A DNA stretch of 11,948 nt from Microcaldota archaeon (GTDB taxonomy: Archaea; Micrarchaeota; Micrarchaeia; Anstonellales; Bilamarchaeaceae). The position numbers were made by a program, and so were the translations under genes. The DNA lies in the NCBI GenBank assembly GCA_020726005.1, contig DYTL01000019.1:1-11948 (forward strand), read 5' to 3'. The notes beneath the pieces are model-generated. The model ran no database searches and had not been told where the DNA came from. It was given only the letters and a program-made list of their open reading frames with translations. Below are positions 6,248-11,948 of this stretch, one piece after another; within the stretch, counting starts at the first letter, position 1, and every line of letters starts with the position of its first letter.

Positions 6248-6312
6248 CTTACTCCATTAAAATATATTTCTATGGGCCCGTAGCTCATCCAGGTTAGAGC
6301 GATGGTCTTATA

Positions 6313-6353
6313 TGGCATCCTCTAATACACAATATTAGATGACTGTCTGAGCT
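6313..6353 (+). other. tRNA intron at position 37/38 (41 nt) with canonical BHB
   Basis: The bulge-helix-bulge motif recognised by the archaeal splicing endonuclease is complete. The central 4-bp helix is CTTA 6307-6310 with TGAG 6348-6351, flanked by 3-nt bulges TAT (6311-6313) and CTA (6352-6354). Cutting after the second base of each bulge gives this intron. Inside it a hairpin of 7 bp (TCTAATA 6321-6327 with TATTAGA 6333-6339) caps the structure. Confidence 0.85.
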
Positions 6354-6375
6354 AGCCATAGGTTCGGAGTTCAAA

Positions 6376-6425
6376 GTCATATCATTTTCTTTTAAAAAGA
6401 AAGGTGCTTGAATTTATGATGGAAA
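6376..6425 (+). other. tRNA intron in the T loop, position 59/60 (50 nt), with complete BHB
   Basis: The central 4-bp helix is TTCA 6370-6373 with TGGA 6420-6423, flanked by 3-nt bulges AAG (6374-6376) and AAT (6424-6426). The intron-side stem is TCATA 6377-6381 with TATGA 6415-6419. Cutting after the second base of each bulge restores a 7-base T loop, TTCAAAT, between perfectly paired T-stem strands. A further T/A-rich hairpin lies near 6386-6403. Confidence 0.85.
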
Positions 6426-6439
6426 TCTCCGCAGGCCCA

Positions 6440-6484
6440 ATTTTTCCTATAGAAATATTCCTTTTTATTTATTTCTTTCTTTAT
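6440..6484 (+). terminator. T-rich tract after tRNA-Ile
   Basis: Several runs of T (TTTTT at 6441-6445, then a strongly T-rich stretch at 6470-6484) follow the tRNA, as is usual for archaeal factor-independent termination. The same stretch must also hold the promoter of cysS unless the tRNA and cysS are co-transcribed. Confidence 0.3.
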
Positions 6485-6491
6485 TCTAATT

Positions 6492-7895
6492 ATGAAATTT
6501 TATAACTCGCTTACTAAAAAAATTGAAGAATTCAAACCGTTGTATGATGGAAAAATAATTATGTACGTATGTGGTCTTACTCCTTATGATAATACGCACC
6601 TTGGGCACGCAAGGACGTACGTTGCTTTTGATATGTTAAAACGATTTTTTATTCTTAAGGGCTATGAAGTTTTTCATATCCAGAACATAACTGATGTTGA
6701 TGATAAGATAATCAAAAAGGCAAATGAAACTAATCAAAAACCTAATGAGCTAACTGAAAAATTTCATTCTGAAGCAATGGAACTTTTCAAAAAACTACAT
6801 ATTTTGGATGCTAATATTTATCCAAAAGTTACTGAGCATATTCCGGAAATTATAGGAATGATTGAAACTCTAATTAAAAAGGATTTTGCATATGAAACCG
6901 AAACCGGAGTATATTTTGAGGTAGGTAAATTTCCTAAATATGGTGCACTTTCAGGACAAAAAATAGATGAAATACGCGCAGGCACACGAAAGGAAGTTGA
7001 TGAAACTAAAAAAAATTCAGAAGATTTCGCGCTCTGGAAAAAAACAAATAGTGAAATAATTGAATTTAGTAGTCCCTGGGGTAGGGGAAGACCTGGTTGG
7101 CATATTGAATGCAGTGCAATGATTGGAAAATATAGTAATATGAAAACGTTGGATATTCATGGCGGAGCGCGAGATTTGATATTTCCTCACCATGAAAATG
7201 AAATTGCACAGAGTGAATCAGCAAACGAAGTTCAATTTGTAAAATATTGGTTGCATACTGGTTTTCTTACTGTAAATAATGAAAAAATGAGCAAATGCTT
7301 GGGTAATTTCGTGACATTGAGAGATGTACTCACTAACCATACTCCAAACGCAGTACGCCTGTTCTTTGCGCTTACGAATTACCGCAGTCATATAGATTAC
7401 AACCCTACACAAATAAAACAAGCCGAAGTTACTGTTAAACGCATATTGAATTTCATGGATAAACTTAATAACGCAATTAGTAAAAGAAAAAAGAAAAATA
7501 TGCATAATAAGGAATTAATAAATGAAACTAAATCTAAATTTAGGAACTTTTATCATTTTTTAGAATCTGATTTTGATATGCCGACAGCAATAACATATAT
7601 ATTTTCAATAATGAAATCAGCAAATACTGTATTTGATGACGATGCGTATGATTACGAAACATTCGGATTGATAAAAAAGGAAATGGAAAACGCGCTTTAC
7701 GTACTTGGAATAGAAAATGAAATTAAAAAACCCGAGGATAAAAGCGCGCAGTTAATAGAATTACTTATTGAGTTGCGTGACGATGCAAGAAAAAGAAAGG
7801 ATTTTAAAGTCGCAGATAAAATAAGAGATAAACTTAAACAAATTTGTGTTTTACTTGAGGATAACGGTACAAAAACAACATGGAAAATCCAATAA
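6492..7895 (+). CDS. cysS: Cysteinyl-tRNA synthetase
   Basis: CysRS is a class I synthetase that charges tRNA-Cys with cysteine in an ATP-dependent cytoplasmic reaction. Its presence means cysteine is attached directly rather than through the SepRS/SepCysS route. The 467-residue length is typical. The zinc-binding active site is visible: Cys27 in YVCGLTPYD, Cys207 in GWHIECSAM, and the FPHHENEIAQ segment (231-240). The HIGH-type motif is THLGHAR (35-41) and the KMSKS-type motif is KMSKC (265-269). The N-terminal MKFYNSLTKKIEEF is the usual family start. A C-terminal helical DALR domain follows, ending with RDDARKRKDFKVADKIRDKL. The gene sits between two intron-bearing tRNA genes on the same strand, 52 bases after the first and 103 bases before the second. 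Confidence 0.96.
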   Translation: MKFYNSLTKKIEEFKPLYDGKIIMYVCGLTPYDNTHLGHARTYVAFDMLKRFFILKGYEVFHIQNITDVDDKIIKKANETNQKPNELTEKFHSEAMELFKKLHILDANIYPKVTEHIPEIIGMIETLIKKDFAYETETGVYFEVGKFPKYGALSGQKIDEIRAGTRKEVDETKKNSEDFALWKKTNSEIIEFSSPWGRGRPGWHIECSAMIGKYSNMKTLDIHGGARDLIFPHHENEIAQSESANEVQFVKYWLHTGFLTVNNEKMSKCLGNFVTLRDVLTNHTPNAVRLFFALTNYRSHIDYNPTQIKQAEVTVKRILNFMDKLNNAISKRKKKNMHNKELINETKSKFRNFYHFLESDFDMPTAITYIFSIMKSANTVFDDDAYDYETFGLIKKEMENALYVLGIENEIKKPEDKSAQLIELLIELRDDARKRKDFKVADKIRDKLKQICVLLEDNGTKTTWKIQ

Positions 7896-7998
7896 TCAAG
7901 AATGTTTTTTCATAAGGAACTAATTTTCGTGTAATATTTCTTTTTATTTGTTTTCGTTGAAAAGTATTATTAGGTAGATTAGCTTTGAGTTTTTTTAC

Positions 7999-8100
7999 GG
8001 GCCCGTAGCTCAGCTTGGCCAGAGCGGCGGACTTTTAATCCGTAGGCCAAGGGTTCAAAAGCTTTCTTTTCCGATAAAGCTGACAATCCCTTCGGGCCCG
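7999..8100 (+). tRNA. trnK-UUU: tRNA-Lys (anticodon UUU) with one intron in the T loop
   Basis: Hand folding gives a 75-nt mature tRNA after removal of 8060-8086. The acceptor stem GGGCCCG 7999-8005 pairs fully with CGGGCCC 8093-8099, and the discriminator is G8100, normal for archaeal tRNA-Lys. The D stem is GCTC 8008-8011 with GAGC 8022-8025. The anticodon stem is GCGGA 8027-8031 with TCCGT 8039-8043, and the loop CTTTTAA has anticodon UUU at 8034-8036. The T stem AAGGG 8049-8053 pairs with CCCTT 8088-8092, and the spliced T loop is TTCAAAT. G15-C48 is intact. No CCA is encoded. A weak TATA-like TATTATTA lies about 30 bases upstream, near 7965-7972. Confidence 0.9.
8060..8086 (+). other. 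tRNA intron in the T loop, position 59/60 (27 nt), with relaxed BHB
   Basis: The central helix is TTCA 8054-8057 with TGAC 8081-8084; three of four pairs form, with a T/C mismatch at the outer end. The 3-nt bulges are AAA (8058-8060) and AAT (8085-8087). The intron folds as GCTTT 8061-8065 with AAAGC 8076-8080. Cutting after the second base of each bulge restores the T loop TTCAAAT. The site is the same as in the tRNA-Ile gene. Confidence 0.8.
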
Positions 8101-8111
8101 TTTTCTTTTTA
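8101..8111 (+). terminator. T-rich tract after tRNA-Lys
   Basis: TTTTCTTTTT follows the last tRNA base directly, a typical archaeal transcription stop. It lies between the tRNA and the end of the convergent nrdG gene. Confidence 0.45.
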
Positions 8112-8116
8112 AGTAA

Positions 8117-8809
8117 TCAAGCCCGTATTTCAACTTTCTCAAAATAAGGGTTTATTGTCTCTACCATTTCATTAAGCTCCTGTTTCGTATATTGTTTTAA
8201 TTTACGCAATTCATTATTAATTAGTGGTTTTGTAGGATCAAAATTCTGAATAACGAACTTTTTACTTCCTTTTAACAATTTTGCAATATTAATAATGTCT
8301 TCCTTAGTAACAAAGGTTGGAATAACGGTTGTTCTAAATTCGTAATCTATTTCTGAGTTTTTTAATATCTCTATCGTTTTTTTTATTTTTTCTTTATCCA
8401 CTGTTACACACACAATTTTATCATATTTATCTAAACTATTTTTAATATCCATTGCAATATAGTCCACTAATTTGTTCTTTATTAAATGTTCAATCATTTC
8501 TGGGTTTGAACCATTTGTATCTATTTTTACTTTAAAGGAAAGCTGTTTTAATTTAGAGACGAGTTCAATGAGCTCTTTATGGATTGTTGGTTCGCCTCCG
8601 GTAATACATACTCCATCTATCCATTTTTTTCTTTTCTTAAGATATTCAAGCGTTTTGATAAATTCAATATCTGGAATACTATCAAAATTTAATACAAAAT
8701 CTGGATTATGGCAATAATCACACCTAAAATTACAACCGCCTAAAAAGAGCACAGATGCAACATACACATCATAATCAATAAGAGAGAGTTTTTGCCAGCC
8801 TTTAATCAT
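8117..8809 (-). CDS. nrdG: Anaerobic ribonucleotide reductase activating enzyme (radical SAM)
   Basis: NrdG uses a [4Fe-4S] cluster and S-adenosylmethionine to form the glycyl radical on NrdD. The 230-residue protein has the radical SAM cluster motif CNFRCDYC (Cys26, Cys30, Cys33), the GGEP motif (71-74) that binds the SAM amino group, and later barrel elements such as VKIDTNGSNPEMIEHLI and YIAMDIKNSLDKY. The N-terminal start (MIKGWQKLSLIDYD) is typical of this activase group, which is longer than the E. coli enzyme of about 154 residues. It follows nrdD on the same strand with a 40-base gap that contains TTTATAAA-like sequence, so an additional internal promoter is possible. The stop lies 17 bases from the convergent tRNA-Lys gene. 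Confidence 0.92.
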   Translation of the reverse strand: MIKGWQKLSLIDYDVYVASVLFLGGCNFRCDYCHNPDFVLNFDSIPDIEFIKTLEYLKKRKKWIDGVCITGGEPTIHKELIELVSKLKQLSFKVKIDTNGSNPEMIEHLIKNKLVDYIAMDIKNSLDKYDKIVCVTVDKEKIKKTIEILKNSEIDYEFRTTVIPTFVTKEDIINIAKLLKGSKKFVIQNFDPTKPLINNELRKLKQYTKQELNEMVETINPYFEKVEIRA

Positions 8810-8849
8810 AAAAACACTTTTATAAATTATGCTTTGTAGTAAATATTCT

Positions 8850-11018
8850 TTACTTTTTTACTAATGTTGTTGTTTTTCTAAATTCAATCCTTAATGCTTT
8901 TTCTTCATCAAACTCTTGTCTCTGTCTAAATTCTTCTTGCTTTCCAACATTCCAATTTTCTACTGGTCTATAATAACCAACAATTCGTGAATAAACTTCT
9001 GTGTTATCATTACAAATTGGACATTTAAACTGCTCTCCTTTCAAATAACCATGTGCTTTACAGATACTAAACGTTGGGGTTATTGAAAAATAAGGTAGTT
9101 TTGTATTATATGCAATTTTTTTAACAAGTGCTTTGCATGCTTTTCCATCATGCATCTGTTCTCCTAAAAATACATGAAATACTGTACCTCCGGTATAAAG
9201 GGGTTGAATGTCGTTTTGATGTTCTAAAGCTTCAATTAATCCATCGCTATAATTCACAGGAAGCTGAGTAGAGTTTGTGAGATAAGGTTCCTTTTCTCCA
9301 GACGTTATTATATTTGGATATATTTGTTTATCAAGTCTTGCTAATCTATAAGAGGTCGACTCTGCTGGTGTTGCTTCAAGATTATAAAAATTGTCTGTTT
9401 CTTGCTGGAATTTCTTTAATTCATCTCTTACAAAATTTAATATTCTTATTGTAAATTCTTTTCCTTCTTTTGTTTCTATACCCTTCTCTAAAAGATTTAA
9501 ACAACATTCATGTGCTCCACACAAACCTATTGTACTAAAATGATTTCTAAAACTACCAAGATATACTTTTGTATATGGGATAAGGCCATTTTGTAAACTC
9601 TTTTCTACAATTTTCCGTTTTATTTCAAGAGAATCTTTGGCAAGATGTAAATAATATCTAAGCTTTTCAAAAAAATCTTCTTTGTTTTTTGCTTCATAAC
9701 CTAATCTATTTAAGTTTATTGTTACAACTCCTATGCTTCCTGTTGAGTCTCCGGGTCCCCACATTCCACCTGGTCTTTTTAACAGTTCTGTTTGGTTTAT
9801 ATTCAATCTACAACACATTGCTCGAATTGAACTCGGATCTAAATCACTCCCTATATAATTCTGAAAATAAGGTGTTCCGTATTTTGCGGTTAGTTTAAAC
9901 AATAGTTTTGCATTTTCACTGTCCCAGTCAAAATCTTTTGTCAAATTATATGTTGGAATTGGAAAAGAAAAAACCCTACCGAGCGCATCGCCTTCTAACA
10001 TAATTTCTAAGAATGCTTTATTTATCATATTAATTTCATTTTGACATTCTCCGTATGTAAACGCTTGTTCTTTGCCTCCAACAATCGCGTGCTGTGCTTT
10101 CATATCTTCCGGACATTTCCAGTCAAACACTAAATTTGAAAATGGGTATTGACTCCCCCACCGCGAAGGAATGTTTAAACCAAAAACAAGCTGTTGGATA
10201 GATTGTTTTACTTCATCATAAGTTAGATTATCTATTTTTATGAATGGGGCAATAAGTGTATCCACAGAATTAAACGCCTGCGCGCCAGCAAATTCCATTT
10301 GGAGACAACCAATATAATTAACCATCTGATGAACAACCGTATTAAGATGTTTTGCGGGTTTGCAATCAACTTTGTTTGGTATACCTCCAAAACCAAGAAA
10401 CAAAAGATTTTTCAAACTCCAGCCAGCGCAATATCCTATAACTCCATGGCTTAAATCATGGATATGAATATATCCTTTTTTATGCGCAATAGAAATTGAC
10501 TCATGGTATATTTCATTTAGATTATAGTTTCTCATAACTTCTCCTGCTGCATATAGTAAAAGACCTGAAAAAGAGTAACTTTCGTTGCTATTTTCTCTTA
10601 CCATCCAATCATTTCTATTTAAATAGGCTTTAATTGTATTTTGAACATCAATAAAAAGTGTTTTTGTTTCTCTAATCTTTTTATGTTGTTCGCGATAAAG
10701 GATATATTTTTTTGCAGTTTTTGCATGTCCTTCTTTAATCAAAACTTTTTCAACAATGTCTTGAACTTCTTCAACAGTAGGAACGCTATCTTTAAATGTG
10801 GTTTTAATTAATTTAACAACTTCGTTAGATAATCGTTGGGCTTCTTCTTTATCTTTTCCTCCAACTGATTGAGCTGCTTTAAAAATAGCGTTTGTAATTT
10901 TTTCCTGCTCAAAAAGAACAACTCTACCGTCCCGTTTTTTAATATATTTTGATTTGAATTCTTCTGCTTTTTTTTCTTGGTTGTTGATTTCTTCTGAATT
11001 ATAAAAAGAAGGTTCCAT
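8850..11018 (-). CDS. nrdD: Anaerobic (class III) ribonucleoside-triphosphate reductase
   Basis: NrdD reduces ribonucleoside triphosphates to deoxynucleotides without oxygen, using a glycyl radical and, in most members, formate. The 722-residue protein begins with an ATP-cone regulatory domain (about residues 25-115; YIKKRDGRVVLFEQEKITNA). The catalytic barrel follows, with SHGVIGYCAGWSLKNLL, LDPSSIRAMCCRLNINQTE, GMWGPGDSTGSIGVV and GLCGAHECCLNLL. Near the C-terminus is a zinc-type site with Cys653, His656, Cys666 and Cys669, and then the glycyl-radical loop RIVGYYRPVENWNVGK with Gly681. No intein or frameshift interrupts it. Start ATG 11018 is preceded by GTGGG about five bases upstream and a TTTAAAA box near 11064-11070, both read on the minus strand. 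It is followed by nrdG and faces a divergent small ORF and wHTH gene. Confidence 0.95.
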   Translation of the reverse strand: MEPSFYNSEEINNQEKKAEEFKSKYIKKRDGRVVLFEQEKITNAIFKAAQSVGGKDKEEAQRLSNEVVKLIKTTFKDSVPTVEEVQDIVEKVLIKEGHAKTAKKYILYREQHKKIRETKTLFIDVQNTIKAYLNRNDWMVRENSNESYSFSGLLLYAAGEVMRNYNLNEIYHESISIAHKKGYIHIHDLSHGVIGYCAGWSLKNLLFLGFGGIPNKVDCKPAKHLNTVVHQMVNYIGCLQMEFAGAQAFNSVDTLIAPFIKIDNLTYDEVKQSIQQLVFGLNIPSRWGSQYPFSNLVFDWKCPEDMKAQHAIVGGKEQAFTYGECQNEINMINKAFLEIMLEGDALGRVFSFPIPTYNLTKDFDWDSENAKLLFKLTAKYGTPYFQNYIGSDLDPSSIRAMCCRLNINQTELLKRPGGMWGPGDSTGSIGVVTINLNRLGYEAKNKEDFFEKLRYYLHLAKDSLEIKRKIVEKSLQNGLIPYTKVYLGSFRNHFSTIGLCGAHECCLNLLEKGIETKEGKEFTIRILNFVRDELKKFQQETDNFYNLEATPAESTSYRLARLDKQIYPNIITSGEKEPYLTNSTQLPVNYSDGLIEALEHQNDIQPLYTGGTVFHVFLGEQMHDGKACKALVKKIAYNTKLPYFSITPTFSICKAHGYLKGEQFKCPICNDNTEVYSRIVGYYRPVENWNVGKQEEFRQRQEFDEEKALRIEFRKTTTLVKK

Positions 11019-11073
11019 ATTCCCACTGTTTGTTTTTGTTGTTGATTTCGATATTATTTATTGGATTTTAAAT
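11019..11073. promoter_or_regulatory. Divergent promoter region of nrdDG and the wHTH unit
   Basis: Only 55 bases separate nrdD from the small ORF at 11074. On the minus strand ATTTAAAATCC (11063-11073) could be the nrdD TATA box. On the plus strand ATATTATTTA (11051-11060) could serve the divergent unit. The overlapping layout means the two transcripts may compete. I see no clear inverted-repeat operator here. Confidence 0.4.
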
Positions 11074-11193
11074 ATGGGTGTAAGGGTTTATAAATTGCAC
11101 GCATATCGTCGTCAACGACCAAGGGCTAATCCTGAAAACGACAGAAAAACAAAGAAAGGCAATGTATCTTCAATAGGCAGTTTCTTAAACTAA
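11074..11193 (+). CDS. Possible 39-residue basic protein
   Basis: I do not recognise this ORF. It starts at ATG 11074 and ends with TAA at 11191-11193. The product is strongly basic, beginning MGVRVYKLHAYRRQRPRANP and ending GNVSSIGSFLN, with a run of Arg and Lys in the middle that would suit RNA or DNA contact. It lies 17 bases before the winged-helix gene and has a plausible TATA element at 11051-11060, so it could be the first gene of a two-gene unit. There is no Shine-Dalgarno site, consistent with a leaderless message. A short inverted repeat, GTCGT-CA-ACGAC, is at 11108-11119. The same stretch could instead be an untranslated leader; length alone does not prove coding. Confidence 0.4.
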   Translation: MGVRVYKLHAYRRQRPRANPENDRKTKKGNVSSIGSFLN

Positions 11194-11210
11194 AACTGAT
11201 ATATAAAAAT

Positions 11211-11459
11211 ATGCTTTTCTTAAAAGAAAAATCAGTTGCTGCATTTATTCTACTAAGAGATCAGAATACGAATTGGCATCTTTCAAAAATAGCAAGGCAA
11301 TCTAATTCAACGTATATTTATATAACCAAACTTATGAGTATTCTAGAAAAAAAAGGATTAGTTACTATAGAAACAAAAGGAAAAAAAAGGTTAGTTAAAC
11401 TAACTGAAAAAGGCGCAACACTTGCAAACCTTTTAGATGAAGCAAAAGGTCAATTATAA
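11211..11459 (+). CDS. Small winged helix-turn-helix protein (MarR-like)
   Basis: The 82-residue protein is a single winged-helix DNA-binding domain with little else. Helices 2-3 are WHLSKIARQSNSTYIYITKL (about 23-42) with the recognition helix TYIYITKLMSILEKKGL, and the wing is VTIETKGKKRLVKLTEKG (51-68). The pattern of a T-K-L-x-x-x-L-E-K-x-G-L helix followed by K-G-R/K-x-x-x-x-L-T-x-K-G is typical of MarR/PadR-type archaeal regulators. No ligand domain or metal-binding cysteines are visible. The gene lies just downstream of the 39-codon ORF and divergent from nrdD, so control of nrdDG or of its own unit is a reasonable guess, not shown. No ribosome binding site precedes ATG 11211. Confidence 0.8.
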   Translation: MLFLKEKSVAAFILLRDQNTNWHLSKIARQSNSTYIYITKLMSILEKKGLVTIETKGKKRLVKLTEKGATLANLLDEAKGQL

Positions 11460-11543
11460 ACTCACTATTCGTGCGTAATAAAAACAGTAAAATCTACGCT
11501 CGCTTTGAGTTCTAATATACTTAATTTTTCAGCATATACACAC

Positions 11544-11553
11544 ATTTATATAT
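11544..11553 (+). promoter_or_regulatory. TATA box of the M20 amidohydrolase gene
   Basis: TTTATATATG is centred about 27 bases before ATG 11575, the spacing expected for a leaderless archaeal transcript. There is no Shine-Dalgarno site before the ATG, which agrees with this. The rest of 11460-11574 shows nothing recognisable. Confidence 0.6.
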
Positions 11554-11574
11554 GCTTATTAACATAATAAACAT

Positions 11575-11948
11575 ATGAAAAAGCAACTAATTAGCACGAA
11601 CTTTATAAAAACTAACCTCTGTAAGATCGCTCAGATAACTTCGAGCCCGAAGAGCAAGGGAGTTACGCGATTGGGGTACACTAAAGAGGAAAATCATGCA
11701 TTTGAGTTTGTCCGAAAGCTCATGGAATCCTGTAAGCTGAAAACTGAAACTGACTCATATGGAAATTTATATGGATGTGTAGGTCCATCGGATGCCAAAC
11801 AAATAATAATCTGTTCACATTTGGATTCCGTGCCTTTTGGAGGAATGTTTGATGGTGTCACAGGCGTCGTGGCTGCAATAGAAGCAGTACGATATATCCT
11901 AGCTCTCAAATATCCTCTGAAAAATGAAATAGTAATAATGGCCACTAG
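11575..11948 (+). CDS. M20-family amidohydrolase (N-carbamoyl amino acid hydrolase / allantoate amidohydrolase type), 5' part
   Basis: Only the first 124 residues are present; the frame is open at the right edge. The N-terminus is typical of the Zn-dependent M20 subgroup that includes N-carbamoyl-L-amino acid hydrolase, beta-ureidopropionase and allantoate amidohydrolase. GVTRLGYTKEENHAFEFVRK (29-48) is the family's N-terminal motif, DSYGNLYG (60-67) follows, and the metal site is SHLDSVPFGGMFDGVTGV (81-98) with likely zinc ligands His82 and Asp93 and the conserved Asp84. The substrate cannot be told from this part; peptide or purine/pyrimidine breakdown are possible. ATG 11575 is chosen because of the TATA box 27 bases upstream. 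Its codons contain more G and C than the ribosomal cluster, which may hint at a different history. Confidence 0.85.
   Translation, partial: MKKQLISTNFIKTNLCKIAQITSSPKSKGVTRLGYTKEENHAFEFVRKLMESCKLKTETDSYGNLYGCVGPSDAKQIIICSHLDSVPFGGMFDGVTGVVAAIEAVRYILALKYPLKNEIVIMAT

Larger units (their letters stand above)
6274..6439 (+). tRNA. trnI-UAU: tRNA-Ile (anticodon UAU) with two introns
   Basis: Hand folding gives a 75-nt mature tRNA after removal of two introns (6313-6353 and 6376-6425). The acceptor stem is 6274-6280 with 6432-6438, and the discriminator is A6439. The D stem is GCTC 6283-6286 with GAGC 6297-6300, and the D loop contains GG. The anticodon stem is ATGGT 6302-6306 with GCCAT 6355-6359. 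The loop reads C-U-U-A-U-A-A, so the anticodon is UAU (6309-6311). The T stem is CGGAG 6365-6369 with CTCCG 6427-6431, and the spliced T loop is TTCAAAT. UAU would read AUA isoleucine codons directly. Two flaws are visible: C6279 opposite A6433 in the acceptor stem, and U rather than a purine at position 15 opposite U48. No CCA is encoded. T-rich sequence follows the gene. Confidence 0.88.

Noticed and set aside
6376..6425. Treating the sequence inside the T loop as an insertion that makes this a pseudogene.
   Set aside because: A complete BHB motif and a parallel intron at the same site in tRNA-Lys argue for splicing.
6274..6439. Reading this gene as tRNA-Met or a CAU-type tRNA-Ile2.
   Set aside because: The BHB motif at 6307-6313/6348-6354 fixes the loop as C-U-U-A-U-A-A; no CAU falls at positions 34-36.
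9689..9898. A 69-codon plus-strand frame with a hydrophobic Leu-rich product.
   Set aside because: It is antisense to the conserved core of nrdD, and its composition follows from the complement of that gene.
11108..11119. GTCGT-CA-ACGAC as a possible C/D box RNA or terminator hairpin.
   Set aside because: No C box (RUGAUGA) or T tract accompanies it, and the arms are only five bases long.
11694..11945. An 83-codon minus-strand frame at the right edge.
   Set aside because: It is antisense to the M20 gene, whose family motifs are unmistakable.
1..11948. The window starts with CTAG and ends with CTAG, as if bounded by a repeat or restriction site.
   Set aside because: Four bases are too few to mean anything; the genes at both edges simply run off.
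1..11948. CRISPR arrays, insertion sequences and integration sites.
   Set aside because: I saw no regularly spaced repeats, transposase motifs or att-like duplications next to the tRNAs. The shared GGGCCCGTAGCTCA of the two tRNAs is normal tRNA sequence, not an att site.

Overview
The window looks like a piece of a small, AT-rich archaeal genome. Several features point that way: a ribosomal and secretion cluster with archaeal/eukaryotic-type proteins (S19e, PDCD5, L39e, L31e, aIF6, L18a/LX, prefoldin alpha, FtsY), tRNA genes interrupted by bulge-helix-bulge (BHB) introns, TATA-box promoters at typical distances from starts, and GGTGAT-type ribosome binding sites. The tight gene packing, the degenerate LAGLIDADG-like protein and a tRNA-Ile with a UAU anticodon suggest a DPANN-type lineage. 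That placement is inference; the sequence alone does not fix the phylum.

Layout. At 1-349 (minus) is the N-terminal part of an unrecognised protein that runs off the left edge. About 290 bases without a gene follow (350-642); I see only promoter-like elements there. From 643 to 4550 (plus) runs a nine-gene co-directional cluster: S19e, PDCD5, L39e, L31e, aIF6, a free-standing MetRS-type tRNA-binding domain, L18a/LX, prefoldin alpha and FtsY. Genes overlap by a few bases or are separated by short gaps of up to about 40 bases. From 6209 down to 4547 (minus) is a second operon: an unknown helical protein, a LAGLIDADG-fold protein lacking the catalytic acids, and NAD kinase. It ends tail to tail with ftsY. 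A tRNA-Ile(UAU) gene (6274-6439), cysS (6492-7895) and a tRNA-Lys(UUU) gene (7999-8100) follow on plus. The class III anaerobic ribonucleotide reductase genes nrdD and nrdG (11018 to 8117, minus) come next. Divergent from them are a 39-codon ORF and a winged-helix regulator. The right edge holds the start of an M20-family amidohydrolase.

The most interesting part is the tRNA pair. By hand folding, tRNA-Ile(UAU) contains two introns: a 41-nt intron at the usual 37/38 site and a 50-nt intron inside the T loop (59/60). Both have complete 3-4-3 BHB motifs. The tRNA-Lys gene carries a 27-nt intron at exactly the same T-loop position with a slightly relaxed BHB. The UAU anticodon is itself rare in archaea, which normally read AUA with a CAU anticodon modified to agmatidine.

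Together the genes describe protein synthesis, nascent-chain handling and membrane targeting (cluster one), NADP supply, cysteinyl-tRNA formation, and oxygen-independent deoxynucleotide synthesis. The only ribonucleotide reductase seen here is a glycyl-radical enzyme, which fits an anaerobic life.
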